8,800 bases of DNA. Source: Thermotoga sp. 4484_232. GTDB lineage: Bacteria; Thermotogota; Thermotogae; Thermotogales; Thermotogaceae. Shown in pieces: positions 1 to 7,116 of this stretch. The stretch's first letter is position 1. Every line of letters starts with the position of its first letter. The notes under the pieces were generated by a model that searched no databases, was not told the DNA's origin, and saw only the letters and a list, made by a program, of their open reading frames with translations. Location of the stretch: positions 1-8,800 of the forward strand of contig MZGO01000095.1 in assembly GCA_002084985.1 (NCBI GenBank), read 5' to 3'. The position numbers and the translations under genes are program-made.

Positions 1-1379
1 ACGACAACGTACGTTTTCTTAGGATCGAGTGGTTCACCGTTCACATAAGCTTCGACCACTTTTCCATCCTTGCTCTTCCAAGTGAGCCCCGATGTGTGGA
101 GGAATGCTCCCTTTCCTTCTGGTATCGTCGCTGCATATTCAAGGACCTTCATAACTTGCTCACCTGTCAATTTCATGACGAACAGCGTGTTTCCGAATGG
201 AAGAACTGTCAGTATATCTCTTATCTTTATGGGTCCCGGTAATATATCGGCCCTTATGCCTCCTCCGTTGGTGAACGCGATATCAGCTCCCGTTTTCCAC
301 CTCATGGCATCCGTTATTAAATTCGATAGGTTCGTATCCTTCTTTCTGACCTCTTTGTAACTCAGCAATACTTTCGTCTCTCCTATAACCGTATCCAGTT
401 TCTCAGAACCCACTTCTTTGAAATAATCAAGGGCAGCTTTCACGTACTTGTTCTCTTTATAGGGTTTCCCAACGTATTCGTAGATCGCTTTTCCTTCTTT
501 ATCCTTTCCTTTGTAAACTTTGAGGTTAACAGGTATCGGTTTCCAAGACCAGTTCACTACCTTTCCGTTTTCAATGTCAAGATCCAGTCTTCCAACGTAC
601 TTTCCAAATTCCCAAGCTTGAACCACTATAGTTCCGTTGACAACTTTTGCTTTTTCCATTTTGGTATGGCTGTGTCCATCTATTATCGCATCTATTCCTT
701 CAACTTTCATTGCCAGTTGGCCCGATGTTGTGTAGTTTCCAGGATGTTCCATACCCCATCCAAGGTGAGTAAGAGCTATAACAACATCAGCTTTCTTTCT
801 GAGCTCAGGCACAAGCTTTTTCGACACCTCTACAGCGTTGAGAAATTTCAGATCACCAAGATACAAAGGTTCGAGTATTTCTGTTTCTTCTGTTGTCAAC
901 CCATATATCGCCACTTTCACATCTCCGAAATCTTTGATTATGTAGGGCTTGAAGAAGGGTTTTCCTTCACCATCTACTATGTTCGCTGATAAGAACGGAA
1001 AGTCCGCATATTTCATCTGTTTAAGGAGGACCTCCCTTGGATTGTCAAACTCATGATTTCCAACTGCCATGGCATCGAGTCCTATCATGTTCAAAGCCAC
1101 AATATCTGGTATCGCATCCTGAAGATCCGATTCTGGAACACCGGTGTTCAGGTCACCAGCATGAAGGAATATAACGTGTCCACCCTGAGATTCAACCTCT
1201 TTTTTCACTTCTTCAACGATCGTAGCTATAACTGAAAATCCTCCAATATTCGGGTTCCTCCATTCGTTGAATACCCAAGCGTGCCCATGTGTGTCGTTGA
1301 TGTGAAGGATGGTTACTCTGGCGGAAAACGTGAGGATTACAAACAGAGTGAGAAGCAAAAACACCAGGAATTTTTTCAT
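1..1379 (-). CDS. Secreted 5'-nucleotidase / UshA-type metallophosphoesterase, 3' end beyond window
   Basis: This family hydrolyses extracellular nucleotides, UDP-sugars or cyclic phosphodiesters with a two-metal centre, for nucleotide scavenging. The window holds 459 codons from the ATG at 1379; the C-terminus lies beyond base 1. Residues 1-20 form a signal peptide (MKK followed by a long hydrophobic stretch ending FSA). The metallophosphoesterase motifs appear in order: ILHINDTHGH (24-33, metal-binding Asp29 and His31), HAGD (73-76), GNHEFD (107-112), and DGHSH near residue 205. A C-terminal 5'-nucleotidase domain follows, with TNGGGIRAD, VLPFGNTL and HTSGLTW. The start is supported by GGGAGG at 1393-1388. 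The gene is 86 bases downstream of comF with its own candidate promoter. Exact substrate (5'-nucleotidase, CpdB-like or UDP-sugar hydrolase) cannot be decided from sequence. No lesion is seen. Confidence 0.93.
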   Translation of the reverse strand, partial: MKKFLVFLLLTLFVILTFSARVTILHINDTHGHAWVFNEWRNPNIGGFSVIATIVEEVKKEVESQGGHVIFLHAGDLNTGVPESDLQDAIPDIVALNMIGLDAMAVGNHEFDNPREVLLKQMKYADFPFLSANIVDGEGKPFFKPYIIKDFGDVKVAIYGLTTEETEILEPLYLGDLKFLNAVEVSKKLVPELRKKADVVIALTHLGWGMEHPGNYTTSGQLAMKVEGIDAIIDGHSHTKMEKAKVVNGTIVVQAWEFGKYVGRLDLDIENGKVVNWSWKPIPVNLKVYKGKDKEGKAIYEYVGKPYKENKYVKAALDYFKEVGSEKLDTVIGETKVLLSYKEVRKKDTNLSNLITDAMRWKTGADIAFTNGGGIRADILPGPIKIRDILTVLPFGNTLFVMKLTGEQVMKVLEYAATIPEGKGAFLHTSGLTWKSKDGKVVEAYVNGEPLDPKKTYVV

Positions 1380-1387
1380 AAGAAATC

Positions 1388-1422
1388 CCTCCCTTGGACG
1401 GTTTTAGTACAGAATCATTGTA
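1388..1422 (-). promoter_or_regulatory. Candidate extended -10 promoter and strong RBS for the 5'-nucleotidase gene
   Basis: Read on the minus strand, the gap after comF contains TGATACAAT. This is an extended -10 (TG-N-TACAAT, hexamer at 1422-1417), about 38 bases before the ATG. No good -35 hexamer is seen 16-18 bases upstream. GGGAGG at 1393-1388 is an excellent ribosome site. Also, no hairpin terminator is visible in 1380-1465, so read-through from comF is equally possible. Confidence 0.4.
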
Positions 1423-1465
1423 TCATATGAATCCCAGATCGTATGAGTGTGTTTTCATTATTAAA

Positions 1466-2116
1466 TCATTTTTTTGAAATGCACAGGGTATACACCAATA
1501 CCCTCTTAGCACCATTGTTCTTCAACGTCAGGGCACCGTTCTTTATCGTGGTACCCGTTACCACAACATCATCTATTAGAACAACGCTTTTTCCCTTCAA
1601 ATCTTCTTTGCAGATGTAGTCCCTTCCCAATCTTCTCTCAAGTCTCCCTTTTCCCTTCTGTTTCCCCCCTAAAGGTATCAGCAAACCTTTTGACCTGAGC
1701 TTTAAACACTTCTCCAGCTCTTTTGCAATGATTTTCATGTGATCAAAACCCCTCTCATCCAGGGATTGGAAGCTAGAGGGGATCCATGTCAGGAGGGAAT
1801 TTTCAGGTGGTGGAAAATATTCGAAGAGCTTTTTGAAAACGAGTACAAGCGTTTTCTTCAAAAGCAAGAATCCATGGTTCTTGTAAAGTATTATCAATCT
1901 TTTTAGGGGATCTTCATAAGAGGAAAAGAAGAAGTGTGTGAATCCTCCGTGCCTTATTGGATTCAAATTGGGACCTTTTTTCAGAAGATTCTGCTCACAG
2001 CGTTCACATATATTTTGAAGGAATCCCACTTCTTTTCCGCAGAGAACACATTCCTCTGGAAAGAGGAAATCCATCAGATCTTTGAACACACCCATTTTCC
2101 ATACTCGTTCATCCAA
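1466..2116 (-). CDS. comF: ComF-family phosphoribosyltransferase
   Basis: ComF proteins combine an N-terminal zinc-finger-like Cys cluster with a type I phosphoribosyltransferase (PRTase) fold. They are tied to DNA uptake in some bacteria, but their reaction is generally unknown. From the ATG at 2116 (216 aa), two CxxC pairs are seen at C23/C26 and C37/C40, then a family-typical DERGFDH segment near 120-126. A basic Gln/Lys/Arg loop follows at about 150-165, and the PRPP-binding motif VVLIDDVVVTGTT at 178-190. Length is normal and the gene looks intact. It overlaps the end of the PurH-like gene by 43 bases from this start, or 22 bases from the ATG at 2095 (MGVFKD). Neither start has a strong ribosome site, so coupled translation is likely. 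The Cys cluster lies after both candidates. Confidence 0.9.
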   Translation of the reverse strand: MDERVWKMGVFKDLMDFLFPEECVLCGKEVGFLQNICERCEQNLLKKGPNLNPIRHGGFTHFFFSSYEDPLKRLIILYKNHGFLLLKKTLVLVFKKLFEYFPPPENSLLTWIPSSFQSLDERGFDHMKIIAKELEKCLKLRSKGLLIPLGGKQKGKGRLERRLGRDYICKEDLKGKSVVLIDDVVVTGTTIKNGALTLKNNGAKRVLVYTLCISKK

Positions 2117-3129
2117 TGTACTTTTCTAACACCCTTTCCCTTCAGTAGATTCAGGAGGGAATCGTTTATTGGGAAGTTGAAAGCAACCACTTTATACGCT
2201 TTTAAACCTCTCACCCTGTTGAATATATTACTCCCATCGTTATCGAAATAACAAAAGGTTGTTTCTCCATCCTCAACGGCGACAACCCCTTTGTATATGG
2301 GATGAGACGCGATGGAACATGCTAAAAGGTCATCTCCTGAGCCGGATGGTTTGGAGAGTTCCCTCTTTAAAGCCCCTCCCATGATCATGAATCCTTTATC
2401 TATGAATTTGAACTCATTTACCCTTATCCCTCTCACACTTTTTGGAATATCCCTTGCCACAACAAAATTTTTGACATTCTTTCTGAATTCACCTTTGTAA
2501 CCCAACACTCCTTCAAAATCAACGTCTCTGTATGTGAGTGAAGCGAAGATAGGTTTTAATCCTCTGACGAAAACGACTGATCCCTCTGGAAGGATGGAGA
2601 GGTAATGAATAACCAAGAGCACATCCATATAGTGTTCTAAAGGGACATCTTCTGAAAAATCGTTCAGAGAGAACATTTCTTCGTTGCTAACATTTCCGAT
2701 GTTTCTCATGTAGAGTATCTCCCATTCTGGAGCGGCGTACAACTCAGACAGAACTTTAAAGATCTTTGCATAGTACCTTGAAACTCTCAAAAAAGCCTTA
2801 AGTGCAAGACTTCTTCTTACCTGAAGAGGAACATCACCAGATTTTTCGAGAAGCTCCAGGATCCTTTTATAATCGTTGGGATCGCATAAAGGGATAACGT
2901 TTCTATGGTTCTTGGCGGAGGCTATTAAGAGGGCTGCACCACCAACATCTATCCTATCTATGAGAGTTTCCTCTCTTCGTGTTACATCGGAAATCTCTTC
3001 AAATGGGTTCAGAATTACGACAATCATATCGAAAGGTTCTATTCCGAGTCTCTTCAACTCCTTCAGATGTGATGGATCCTCTGGCTTTCCAAGGATCGCA
3101 CCGAATATCAGCGGATGGAGTGTCTTCAC
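2074..3129 (-). CDS. Diverged PurH-like protein (IMP cyclohydrolase / AICAR transformylase fold), main part
   Basis: PurH performs the last two steps of IMP synthesis. This 351-codon reading frame begins with GTG in the family motif GRVKTLHP. Cyclohydrolase-half matches follow: FGAILG (9-14), DMIVVILNPFEE (34-45) and IDVGGAALLIASAKNH (60-75), which keeps the Asp-Gly-Gly and Lys-Asn-His pattern. The transformylase half is recognisable only by general similarity, for example VVAFNFPINDSLLNLL (314-329) against the family's SDAFFPFPDSLE. Its signatures are gone: the RYGENP position reads MRNIGNVSN, and the Lys-His/NPCG segment reads VVFVRGLKPIFAS. The active-site Asn and Tyr of the cyclohydrolase NLYPF motif are also replaced (ILNPF). 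No stop interrupts the frame. I infer a pseudoenzyme paralogue, not the housekeeping PurH. It ends inside comF, and its true N-terminus is the fragment at 3203-3126. Confidence 0.75.
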   Translation of the reverse strand: MKTLHPLIFGAILGKPEDPSHLKELKRLGIEPFDMIVVILNPFEEISDVTRREETLIDRIDVGGAALLIASAKNHRNVIPLCDPNDYKRILELLEKSGDVPLQVRRSLALKAFLRVSRYYAKIFKVLSELYAAPEWEILYMRNIGNVSNEEMFSLNDFSEDVPLEHYMDVLLVIHYLSILPEGSVVFVRGLKPIFASLTYRDVDFEGVLGYKGEFRKNVKNFVVARDIPKSVRGIRVNEFKFIDKGFMIMGGALKRELSKPSGSGDDLLACSIASHPIYKGVVAVEDGETTFCYFDNDGSNIFNRVRGLKAYKVVAFNFPINDSLLNLLKGKGVRKVHWMNEYGKWVCSKI

Positions 3130-3203
3130 TCGCCCAAATCGTGCAGTCTTTCGGCAAAAGGTAAAAGATCCCTCTTATCGTAGACACTGAAAAGTGCCCT
3201 CAC
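3126..3203 (-). pseudogene. N-terminal fragment of the PurH-like gene, frame-shifted by an internal loss
   Basis: Translation from the GTG at 3203 gives VRALFSVYDKRDLLPFAERL then HDLGE and a TGA (3128-3126). This matches the PurH N-terminus pattern RALxSVxDKxxxxxFAxxLxxLG. In the family about 34 more residues follow, including the STGGT phosphate loop, before GRVKTLHP. Here GRVKTLHP resumes immediately in another frame (GGG CGA GTG AAG ACA), sharing a GGG with the end of DLG. The ribosome site AAGGTGA (3216-3210) overlaps the stop of the upstream CBS-ACT gene and sits six bases before the GTG. So this is the genuine gene start. The TGA overlaps the GTG at 3129 as GTGA, which could allow re-initiation into the main part. 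Confidence 0.72.
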
Positions 3204-3209
3204 ATCGTA

Positions 3210-3848
3210 TCACCTTGTTGTATGAACGAGTTTCACACTCTCAAGATCTTTCATTAACTCCAGAAATTTATTGTGATCAATACCTTCAACTTTCATCACC
3301 AGTGTGTAAATTTCCTCGGTTTCGCCATAAGAAGCCAATGAAACGATGTTACCGCCAGCTTCAAAAACCTTTTGAGAGAGCTTTGCAAAGGTTCCCGGAA
3401 CGTTAGGAACCTTAAACGTGTATCTCACACCCTTTTTTCGTGCTCCAAACATCTCGAGAAAGACCTTGAAGATATCGGTTTCGGTTATTATCCCGACCAG
3501 TTCGTCACCTTTCATAACAGGTAGAGCCCCTATTTTGTTATCCACCATGATCTTAGCGGCTTCTTCCACAGGGGTATCTTCCTGAATGGTTACGACATCT
3601 CTTGTCATAATCTCTCTTATTTTGAGCTTGCTTAGGAGGTAATGAAGTTCCCATACATCCAAAGTGGTGGCTTTTGATGGCGATGCATATAAAATATCCT
3701 TCTCCGTCACTATTCCAACGAGTTTTCCATTTTCAAGAACAGGTAACCTCCTTATTTTGTTTTCCCGCATGATCTTCAAAGCATCGGTGAAAGATGTCTC
3801 CGGATCGACGGTTATGAGATTTCTGGTCATGACATCTCTGACGAGCAT
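3210..3848 (-). CDS. CBS-CBS-ACT domain protein (AcuB-like)
   Basis: A 212-aa cytoplasmic protein, likely a ligand-sensing regulator. Two CBS repeats are clear: residues about 1-55 (MLVRDVMTRNLITVDPETSF through KLVGIVTEKDIL) and 76-132 (IREIMTRDVVTIQEDTP through ELVGIITETDIF). Paired CBS domains usually bind adenine nucleotides. Residues about 141-209 form an ACT domain (YTFKVPNVPGTFAKLSQKVF, then GGNIVSL), a module that usually binds amino acids. There is no catalytic or DNA-binding domain. The start at 3848 has GGAGGGG at 3860-3854, five bases before the ATG. The gene begins 12 bases after livF ends, and its stop overlaps the ribosome site of the PurH-like gene. Its place behind a branched-chain amino acid transporter suggests sensing of those amino acids, but this is inference. 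Confidence 0.88.
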   Translation of the reverse strand: MLVRDVMTRNLITVDPETSFTDALKIMRENKIRRLPVLENGKLVGIVTEKDILYASPSKATTLDVWELHYLLSKLKIREIMTRDVVTIQEDTPVEEAAKIMVDNKIGALPVMKGDELVGIITETDIFKVFLEMFGARKKGVRYTFKVPNVPGTFAKLSQKVFEAGGNIVSLASYGETEEIYTLVMKVEGIDHNKFLELMKDLESVKLVHTTR

Positions 3849-3860
3849 TCTTACCCCTCC

Positions 3861-4586
3861 TCATGCGATTCCAAGGTATGCTTTTTTGACATCCTCGTTG
3901 TTCAGAAGCTCTTGACATTCTCCTTCAAGAACGATTTTCCCAGTCTCAAGGACATAACCGTAGTCTGATATTTTGAGGGCTCCCATTGCATTTTGCTCAA
4001 CGAGCAGAATTGTTGTTCCCTCTTCATTGATCTTCTTTATGACGTCGAAAACTTCAGAAACAAGGATGGGAGCAAGCCCTAATGAAGGTTCATCCATCAT
4101 GAGAAGCCTGGGTCTGCTCATGAGAGCTCTGCTTATTGCGAGCATCTGCTGCTCTCCCCCAGAAAGTGTTCCTCCAAGCTGAGAAAGCCTCTCTTTTAAC
4201 CTTGGAAAGAGCTCAAATATCCATTCCAGATCTTCCTTTATTCCCTTTTTATCTTTCCTGGTATATGCTCCCATCATGAGGTTTTCATAGACTGTAAGGT
4301 TTGGAAATATTCTTCTACCTTCAGGAACCATAGCTATCCCCATTTGATTTATCGTGTGAGGATGATGATTGGTGATGTCACGTCCTTCGAAGATTATCTT
4401 CCCACTCCTTGCTTTAACGAGTCCCGATATTGTGGAAAGTGTGGTCGTTTTTCCCGCTCCATTCGCTCCAATGAGTGTAATGATCTTCCCCCTGGGAACC
4501 TCTATATTGATGCCCTTCACAGCGTGTATGGCTCCATAGTAAACATGTAGATCTTCGACCTTAAGGACGAGATCATTTTCAGACAT
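3861..4586 (-). CDS. livF: Branched-chain amino acid ABC transporter ATP-binding protein LivF
   Basis: One of the two ATPases that power Liv-type uptake. From the ATG at 4586 the protein has 241 aa. Walker A GANGAGKTT is at about 41-49, the ABC signature LSGGEQQ at 142-148, Walker B LLMMDE at 161-166, and VEQNA at 196-200, with the Gln in place of the switch His that is usual for LivF. AMVPEGRRIFPNLTV is also LivF-typical. I chose 4586 over a possible in-frame TTG at 4604, because the ribosome site GGGAGGG (4602-4596) would fall inside the longer version. The start overlaps the livG stop by eight bases. Family length is normal and no defect is seen. Confidence 0.95.
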   Translation of the reverse strand: MSENDLVLKVEDLHVYYGAIHAVKGINIEVPRGKIITLIGANGAGKTTTLSTISGLVKARSGKIIFEGRDITNHHPHTINQMGIAMVPEGRRIFPNLTVYENLMMGAYTRKDKKGIKEDLEWIFELFPRLKERLSQLGGTLSGGEQQMLAISRALMSRPRLLMMDEPSLGLAPILVSEVFDVIKKINEEGTTILLVEQNAMGALKISDYGYVLETGKIVLEGECQELLNNEDVKKAYLGIA

Positions 4587-5412
4587 ATTCCCATTCCCTC
4601 CCAAGGTAAGCCTCTATGACCTTTGGATCGTTCTGAATCTCTTCTGGTGTTCCCTCGGCTATTATCTTCCCATAGTCCATGACGATGATCCTCTCACATA
4701 TCCCCATGACGACCTTCATATCGTGTTCTATGAGGAACACGGTTATCTTGAATTCATCTCTGATTTTTTTTATGAAATCCATCAGGTCTTCTGTCTCTTT
4801 CGGATTCATACCGGCTGCCGGCTCATCAAGGAGCAAAAGTTTTGGATGAGTTGCCAGTGCTCTTGCTATCTCAAGTTTTCTCTGCTCCCCATATGGGAGT
4901 GCAGAAGCTTTCTCATTCATGACATCTATGAGTCCTACCTTCTCGAGTAGTTCCATTGCTTCTTCTTTCATTTTTCTTTCCTTATCCAGGTATCCCAACT
5001 TGAAAACAGCCCTCCAAAACCAAAAGTTTCCATTCCTTTTGGGATCTTTTCCATGTTTTTTCAAGATCTTATCGGCATCTGGATTGCTGAGAACGTGATG
5101 CTGAGAAACTAGGACGTTTTCAAGAACAGTCATATCCTGAAATAGCCTTATATTCTGGAACGTTCTCGCTATTCCAAGATGTGTTATCTGGTGTGGTTTC
5201 AAAGGAGTTATATCTATCCCATCGAATATTATTCTTCCCGATGTTGGATAATATATGCCTGTTACAACGTTGAAGACAGTTGTTTTCCCCGCTCCATTGG
5301 GCCCTATAAGCCCCACCAATTCCCCTTCATAAATCGTGTTAACAAAATCATCAACTGCAACCAACCCACCAAATCTCATGGTCACATGATCTAGGATTAA
5401 CAACTCCTTCAC
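4579..5412 (-). CDS. livG: Branched-chain amino acid ABC transporter ATP-binding protein LivG
   Basis: The second cytoplasmic ATPase of the Liv transporter, 277 aa. Walker A GPNGAGKTT is at 37-45, Q-loop Gln86 is in RTFQNIRLF, and the signature is PYGEQRKLEIARAL (173-186, the LivG variant of LSGGQ). Walker B LLLLDE is at 192-197 and the switch His230 is in FLIEHDM. An insertion around 110-150 before the signature region is typical of LivG. The start is GTG, overlapping the livM stop as GTGA (5412-5409), with a GGTGGTGAG ribosome site upstream. This tight coupling shows livM and livG are translated together. The protein looks complete and functional even though the permease genes are broken. 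Confidence 0.95.
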   Translation of the reverse strand: MKELLILDHVTMRFGGLVAVDDFVNTIYEGELVGLIGPNGAGKTTVFNVVTGIYYPTSGRIIFDGIDITPLKPHQITHLGIARTFQNIRLFQDMTVLENVLVSQHHVLSNPDADKILKKHGKDPKRNGNFWFWRAVFKLGYLDKERKMKEEAMELLEKVGLIDVMNEKASALPYGEQRKLEIARALATHPKLLLLDEPAAGMNPKETEDLMDFIKKIRDEFKITVFLIEHDMKVVMGICERIIVMDYGKIIAEGTPEEIQNDPKVIEAYLGREWEYV

Positions 5413-6320
5413 GATTTCTCACCACCTCTTCTTGCAAAGATCCATCTGTATAAGTTATTCCAAGTCAACTCAGTTCTTCCCATCAAACCTCTCTGCCAGA
5501 ATATCATGACAAGGATGAATATGACCGATATGACCAGTATCCTCATTCCTTTTATACCTGGAACTTCAATACCAAAGAAGGTGAACGGTTCTTCAAACCT
5601 TCTGAGCCATTCAAACAGAATCGCAAATATCATCGCTCCGAGTATGGAGCCAGTTATGCTTCCAAGCCCTCCCAAAACTATCATTATCAGAACGTAAAAC
5701 GTCAGCATCGGCCCCAGAGTCGTTATTCTTGGGTCTATCGTTGTGAGCCAATGAGCATACAAAGATCCTGAAATCCCTGCAAAGAAGCCTCCTATGACGA
5801 ATGAAAGAAGCTGATGCTTGAAAACGTTTATTCCCATCTCCTCAGCGGCAATTCTGTCCTCTCTTATGGCTTTCAAGGCTCTTCCATAAGAGCTATTCAC
5901 AAGACTTCCTATGAAAAGGACCGTTACAAAAAGCCATCCCCATGCCCACCATGTATTCGTGTATTCTGGTATCCCTTTCAGACCCAATGCTCCGTTTGTG
6001 ACGCTCCTCAGGTTAAGTGCCAGAATCCTTATGACTTCGGCAAATCCAAGAGAAGCTATGGCGAGGTAATCCCCTGCAAGTCTTAAAACAGGCCAGCCAA
6101 CCAGGAAAGCGGCAAATGCAGCTAGAACTCCTCCTGCAAGGGTTGCAAAGAAGAAATTCGTATGGAGATTCTTCAAAAATGGGACGATCGGTTCTATTAT
6201 GAAAGATATCTCCTTCTGTTCAGGAGTTAACGTCAAAAGAGCTGCCGTATACGCACCAACGAGTATGAAGCCTGCGTGTCCTAGAGAGAAGATCCCTGTT
6301 ATGCCGTTTATGAGGTTCAA
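5409..6320 (-). CDS. livM: Branched-chain amino acid ABC transporter permease LivM, N-terminus missing
   Basis: Membrane permease subunit. The readable part, 303 codons from the TTG at 6320, starts abruptly inside the conserved segment LNLINGITGIFSLGHAGF (GHAGF at 14-18). In LivM this normally follows about 40-50 residues containing the first membrane helix or helices. The ATPase-contact (EAA-type) motif GRALKAIREDRIAAEEMG is at 146-163, and GGLGSITGS and a typical RGLMGR-like end are present. Upstream in this frame a TAG lies two codons before the TTG, and there is no ribosome site, so the TTG is not a genuine start. The missing start has been joined out of frame to livH. The protein is unlikely to be made normally. 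Downstream it overlaps livG by four bases. Confidence 0.9.
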   Translation of the reverse strand: MNLINGITGIFSLGHAGFILVGAYTAALLTLTPEQKEISFIIEPIVPFLKNLHTNFFFATLAGGVLAAFAAFLVGWPVLRLAGDYLAIASLGFAEVIRILALNLRSVTNGALGLKGIPEYTNTWWAWGWLFVTVLFIGSLVNSSYGRALKAIREDRIAAEEMGINVFKHQLLSFVIGGFFAGISGSLYAHWLTTIDPRITTLGPMLTFYVLIMIVLGGLGSITGSILGAMIFAILFEWLRRFEEPFTFFGIEVPGIKGMRILVISVIFILVMIFWQRGLMGRTELTWNNLYRWIFARRGGEKS

Positions 6321-7053
6321 AACCTATCCCGCCAAAGACTGCCGCTATGAATGCTTTCAAACCTGGCATGAAACCTGTATATGGGTAGAAGTTGGGATAC
6401 CTCATAGCCCACATGATACCACTTACAGCTGCTAATGCTGAACCTAGAGCAAAGGTGAATCCTATGACCATATCAACGTTTACTCCCATGAGAGCCGTTG
6501 TTGGAATATCTGAAGATATCGCCCTCATCGCCATACCTATCTTGGTTTTGTAGACTATCCAGAAGAGGACGAGGAGGCTTAAAGCAGTCATACCTATGAC
6601 TATTATGGTTAAGACAGGAAGTCTCGCATTTCCGATGAGAATGTACTTTCTTAAAATCGCTTGGTGTTTTCCAAGAACCTTCAGGAAGGATCTGTAATTT
6701 GCACCAAAAACGACTACAGCAAAGCTTTCAAGGAAGAAGGACATACCAATGGCAGTTATGAGAGCAGAGATCCTTGGCGCGTTTCTTAAAGGTTTGTAAG
6801 CGATTCTATCGATCAAGAATCCGAGGAGAGCAGAACCGAGTATGGCGACGATAAAGGCAAGCCAGGTAGGAAGTGACAGAAGGGCCACAGCATAGAATGC
6901 AAAGTATATCCCCATCATCATGATGTCCCCATGGGCAAAGTTTATAAGCCTTAAGATTCCATAGACCATTGTGTAACCAACAGCGATCAAAGCGTACAAA
7001 CCACCAAGCATGATACCGTTGAAGATGTTTTGCAGAATAAGGGTTGCTGTCAC
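6220..7053 (-). CDS. livH: Branched-chain amino acid ABC transporter permease LivH, C-terminus replaced by out-of-frame tail
   Basis: Membrane permease subunit. The GTG at 7053 is the start: GGAGGTGG (7068-7061) precedes it by seven bases, whereas the longer frame upstream runs through a terminator hairpin. Residues about 5-33 are the first hydrophobic region, LINFAHGDIMMMG (36-48) is a LivH signature, and the MRAISSD / MGVNVDMV segment is the ATPase-contact loop. The match continues to GLKAFIAAVFGGIG, ending at codon 244 (about 6322). LivH proteins normally have about 50-60 further residues with the last membrane helices. Here the frame instead runs for 33 unrelated residues (FEPHKRHNRD...) antiphase to livM and stops at 6220. 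The gene is broken; sequence before the junction looks normal. Confidence 0.9.
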   Translation of the reverse strand: MTATLILQNIFNGIMLGGLYALIAVGYTMVYGILRLINFAHGDIMMMGIYFAFYAVALLSLPTWLAFIVAILGSALLGFLIDRIAYKPLRNAPRISALITAIGMSFFLESFAVVVFGANYRSFLKVLGKHQAILRKYILIGNARLPVLTIIVIGMTALSLLVLFWIVYKTKIGMAMRAISSDIPTTALMGVNVDMVIGFTFALGSALAAVSGIMWAMRYPNFYPYTGFMPGLKAFIAAVFGGIGFEPHKRHNRDLLSRTRRLHTRWCVYGSSFDVNS

Positions 7054-7060
7054 TTTTGGT

Positions 7061-7068
7061 CCACCTCC
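7061..7068 (-). promoter_or_regulatory. Ribosome binding site deciding the livH start
   Basis: GGAGGTGG on the minus strand lies seven bases before the GTG at 7053 and three bases after the T-tract of the upstream hairpin. It fixes GTG 7053 as the livH start over an ATG 57 bases upstream. Confidence 0.85.
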
Positions 7069-7071
7069 AGT

Positions 7072-7105
7072 AAAAAGCCCTCTCCCCATGTAGCATGGGG
7101 AGAGG
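7072..7105 (-). terminator. Intrinsic terminator / attenuator between livJ and livH
   Basis: On the minus strand CCTCTCCCCATG (7105-7094), loop CTA, then CATGGGGAGAGG (7090-7079) form a perfect 12-bp stem with a three-base loop. It is followed by GCTTTTT (five T at 7076-7072). It lies 12 bases after the livJ stop and just ahead of the livH ribosome site. Position inside the operon suggests partial termination, which would give more binding protein than permease, as known for other binding-protein operons. Complete termination is also possible. Confidence 0.85.
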
Positions 7106-7116
7106 AGCACATTTCA

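Noticed and set aside
1380..1465. Terminator between comF and the 5'-nucleotidase gene
   Set aside because: No hairpin with a T-tract can be drawn in this stretch on the minus strand.
3126..3135. Programmed frameshifting in the PurH-like gene
   Set aside because: No slippery run or stimulating hairpin is evident, and shifting would not supply the missing ~34 residues of the family.
4587..4604. TTG start for livF at 4604
   Set aside because: The ribosome site GGGAGGG would be inside the coding region; the ATG at 4586 fits its spacing and the family N-terminus.
6316..6330. A +1 frameshift at GGTTTTGA producing a natural LivH-LivM fusion
   Set aside because: A single shift would give one chain, but the last LivH helices and first LivM helices would still be missing, so it would not restore a working permease. 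A deletion explains both gaps more simply.
7053..7110. Longer livH start at 7110
   Set aside because: It would translate the terminator hairpin and give a polar, non-family N-terminus; GGAGGTGG with GTG at 7053 is clearly better.
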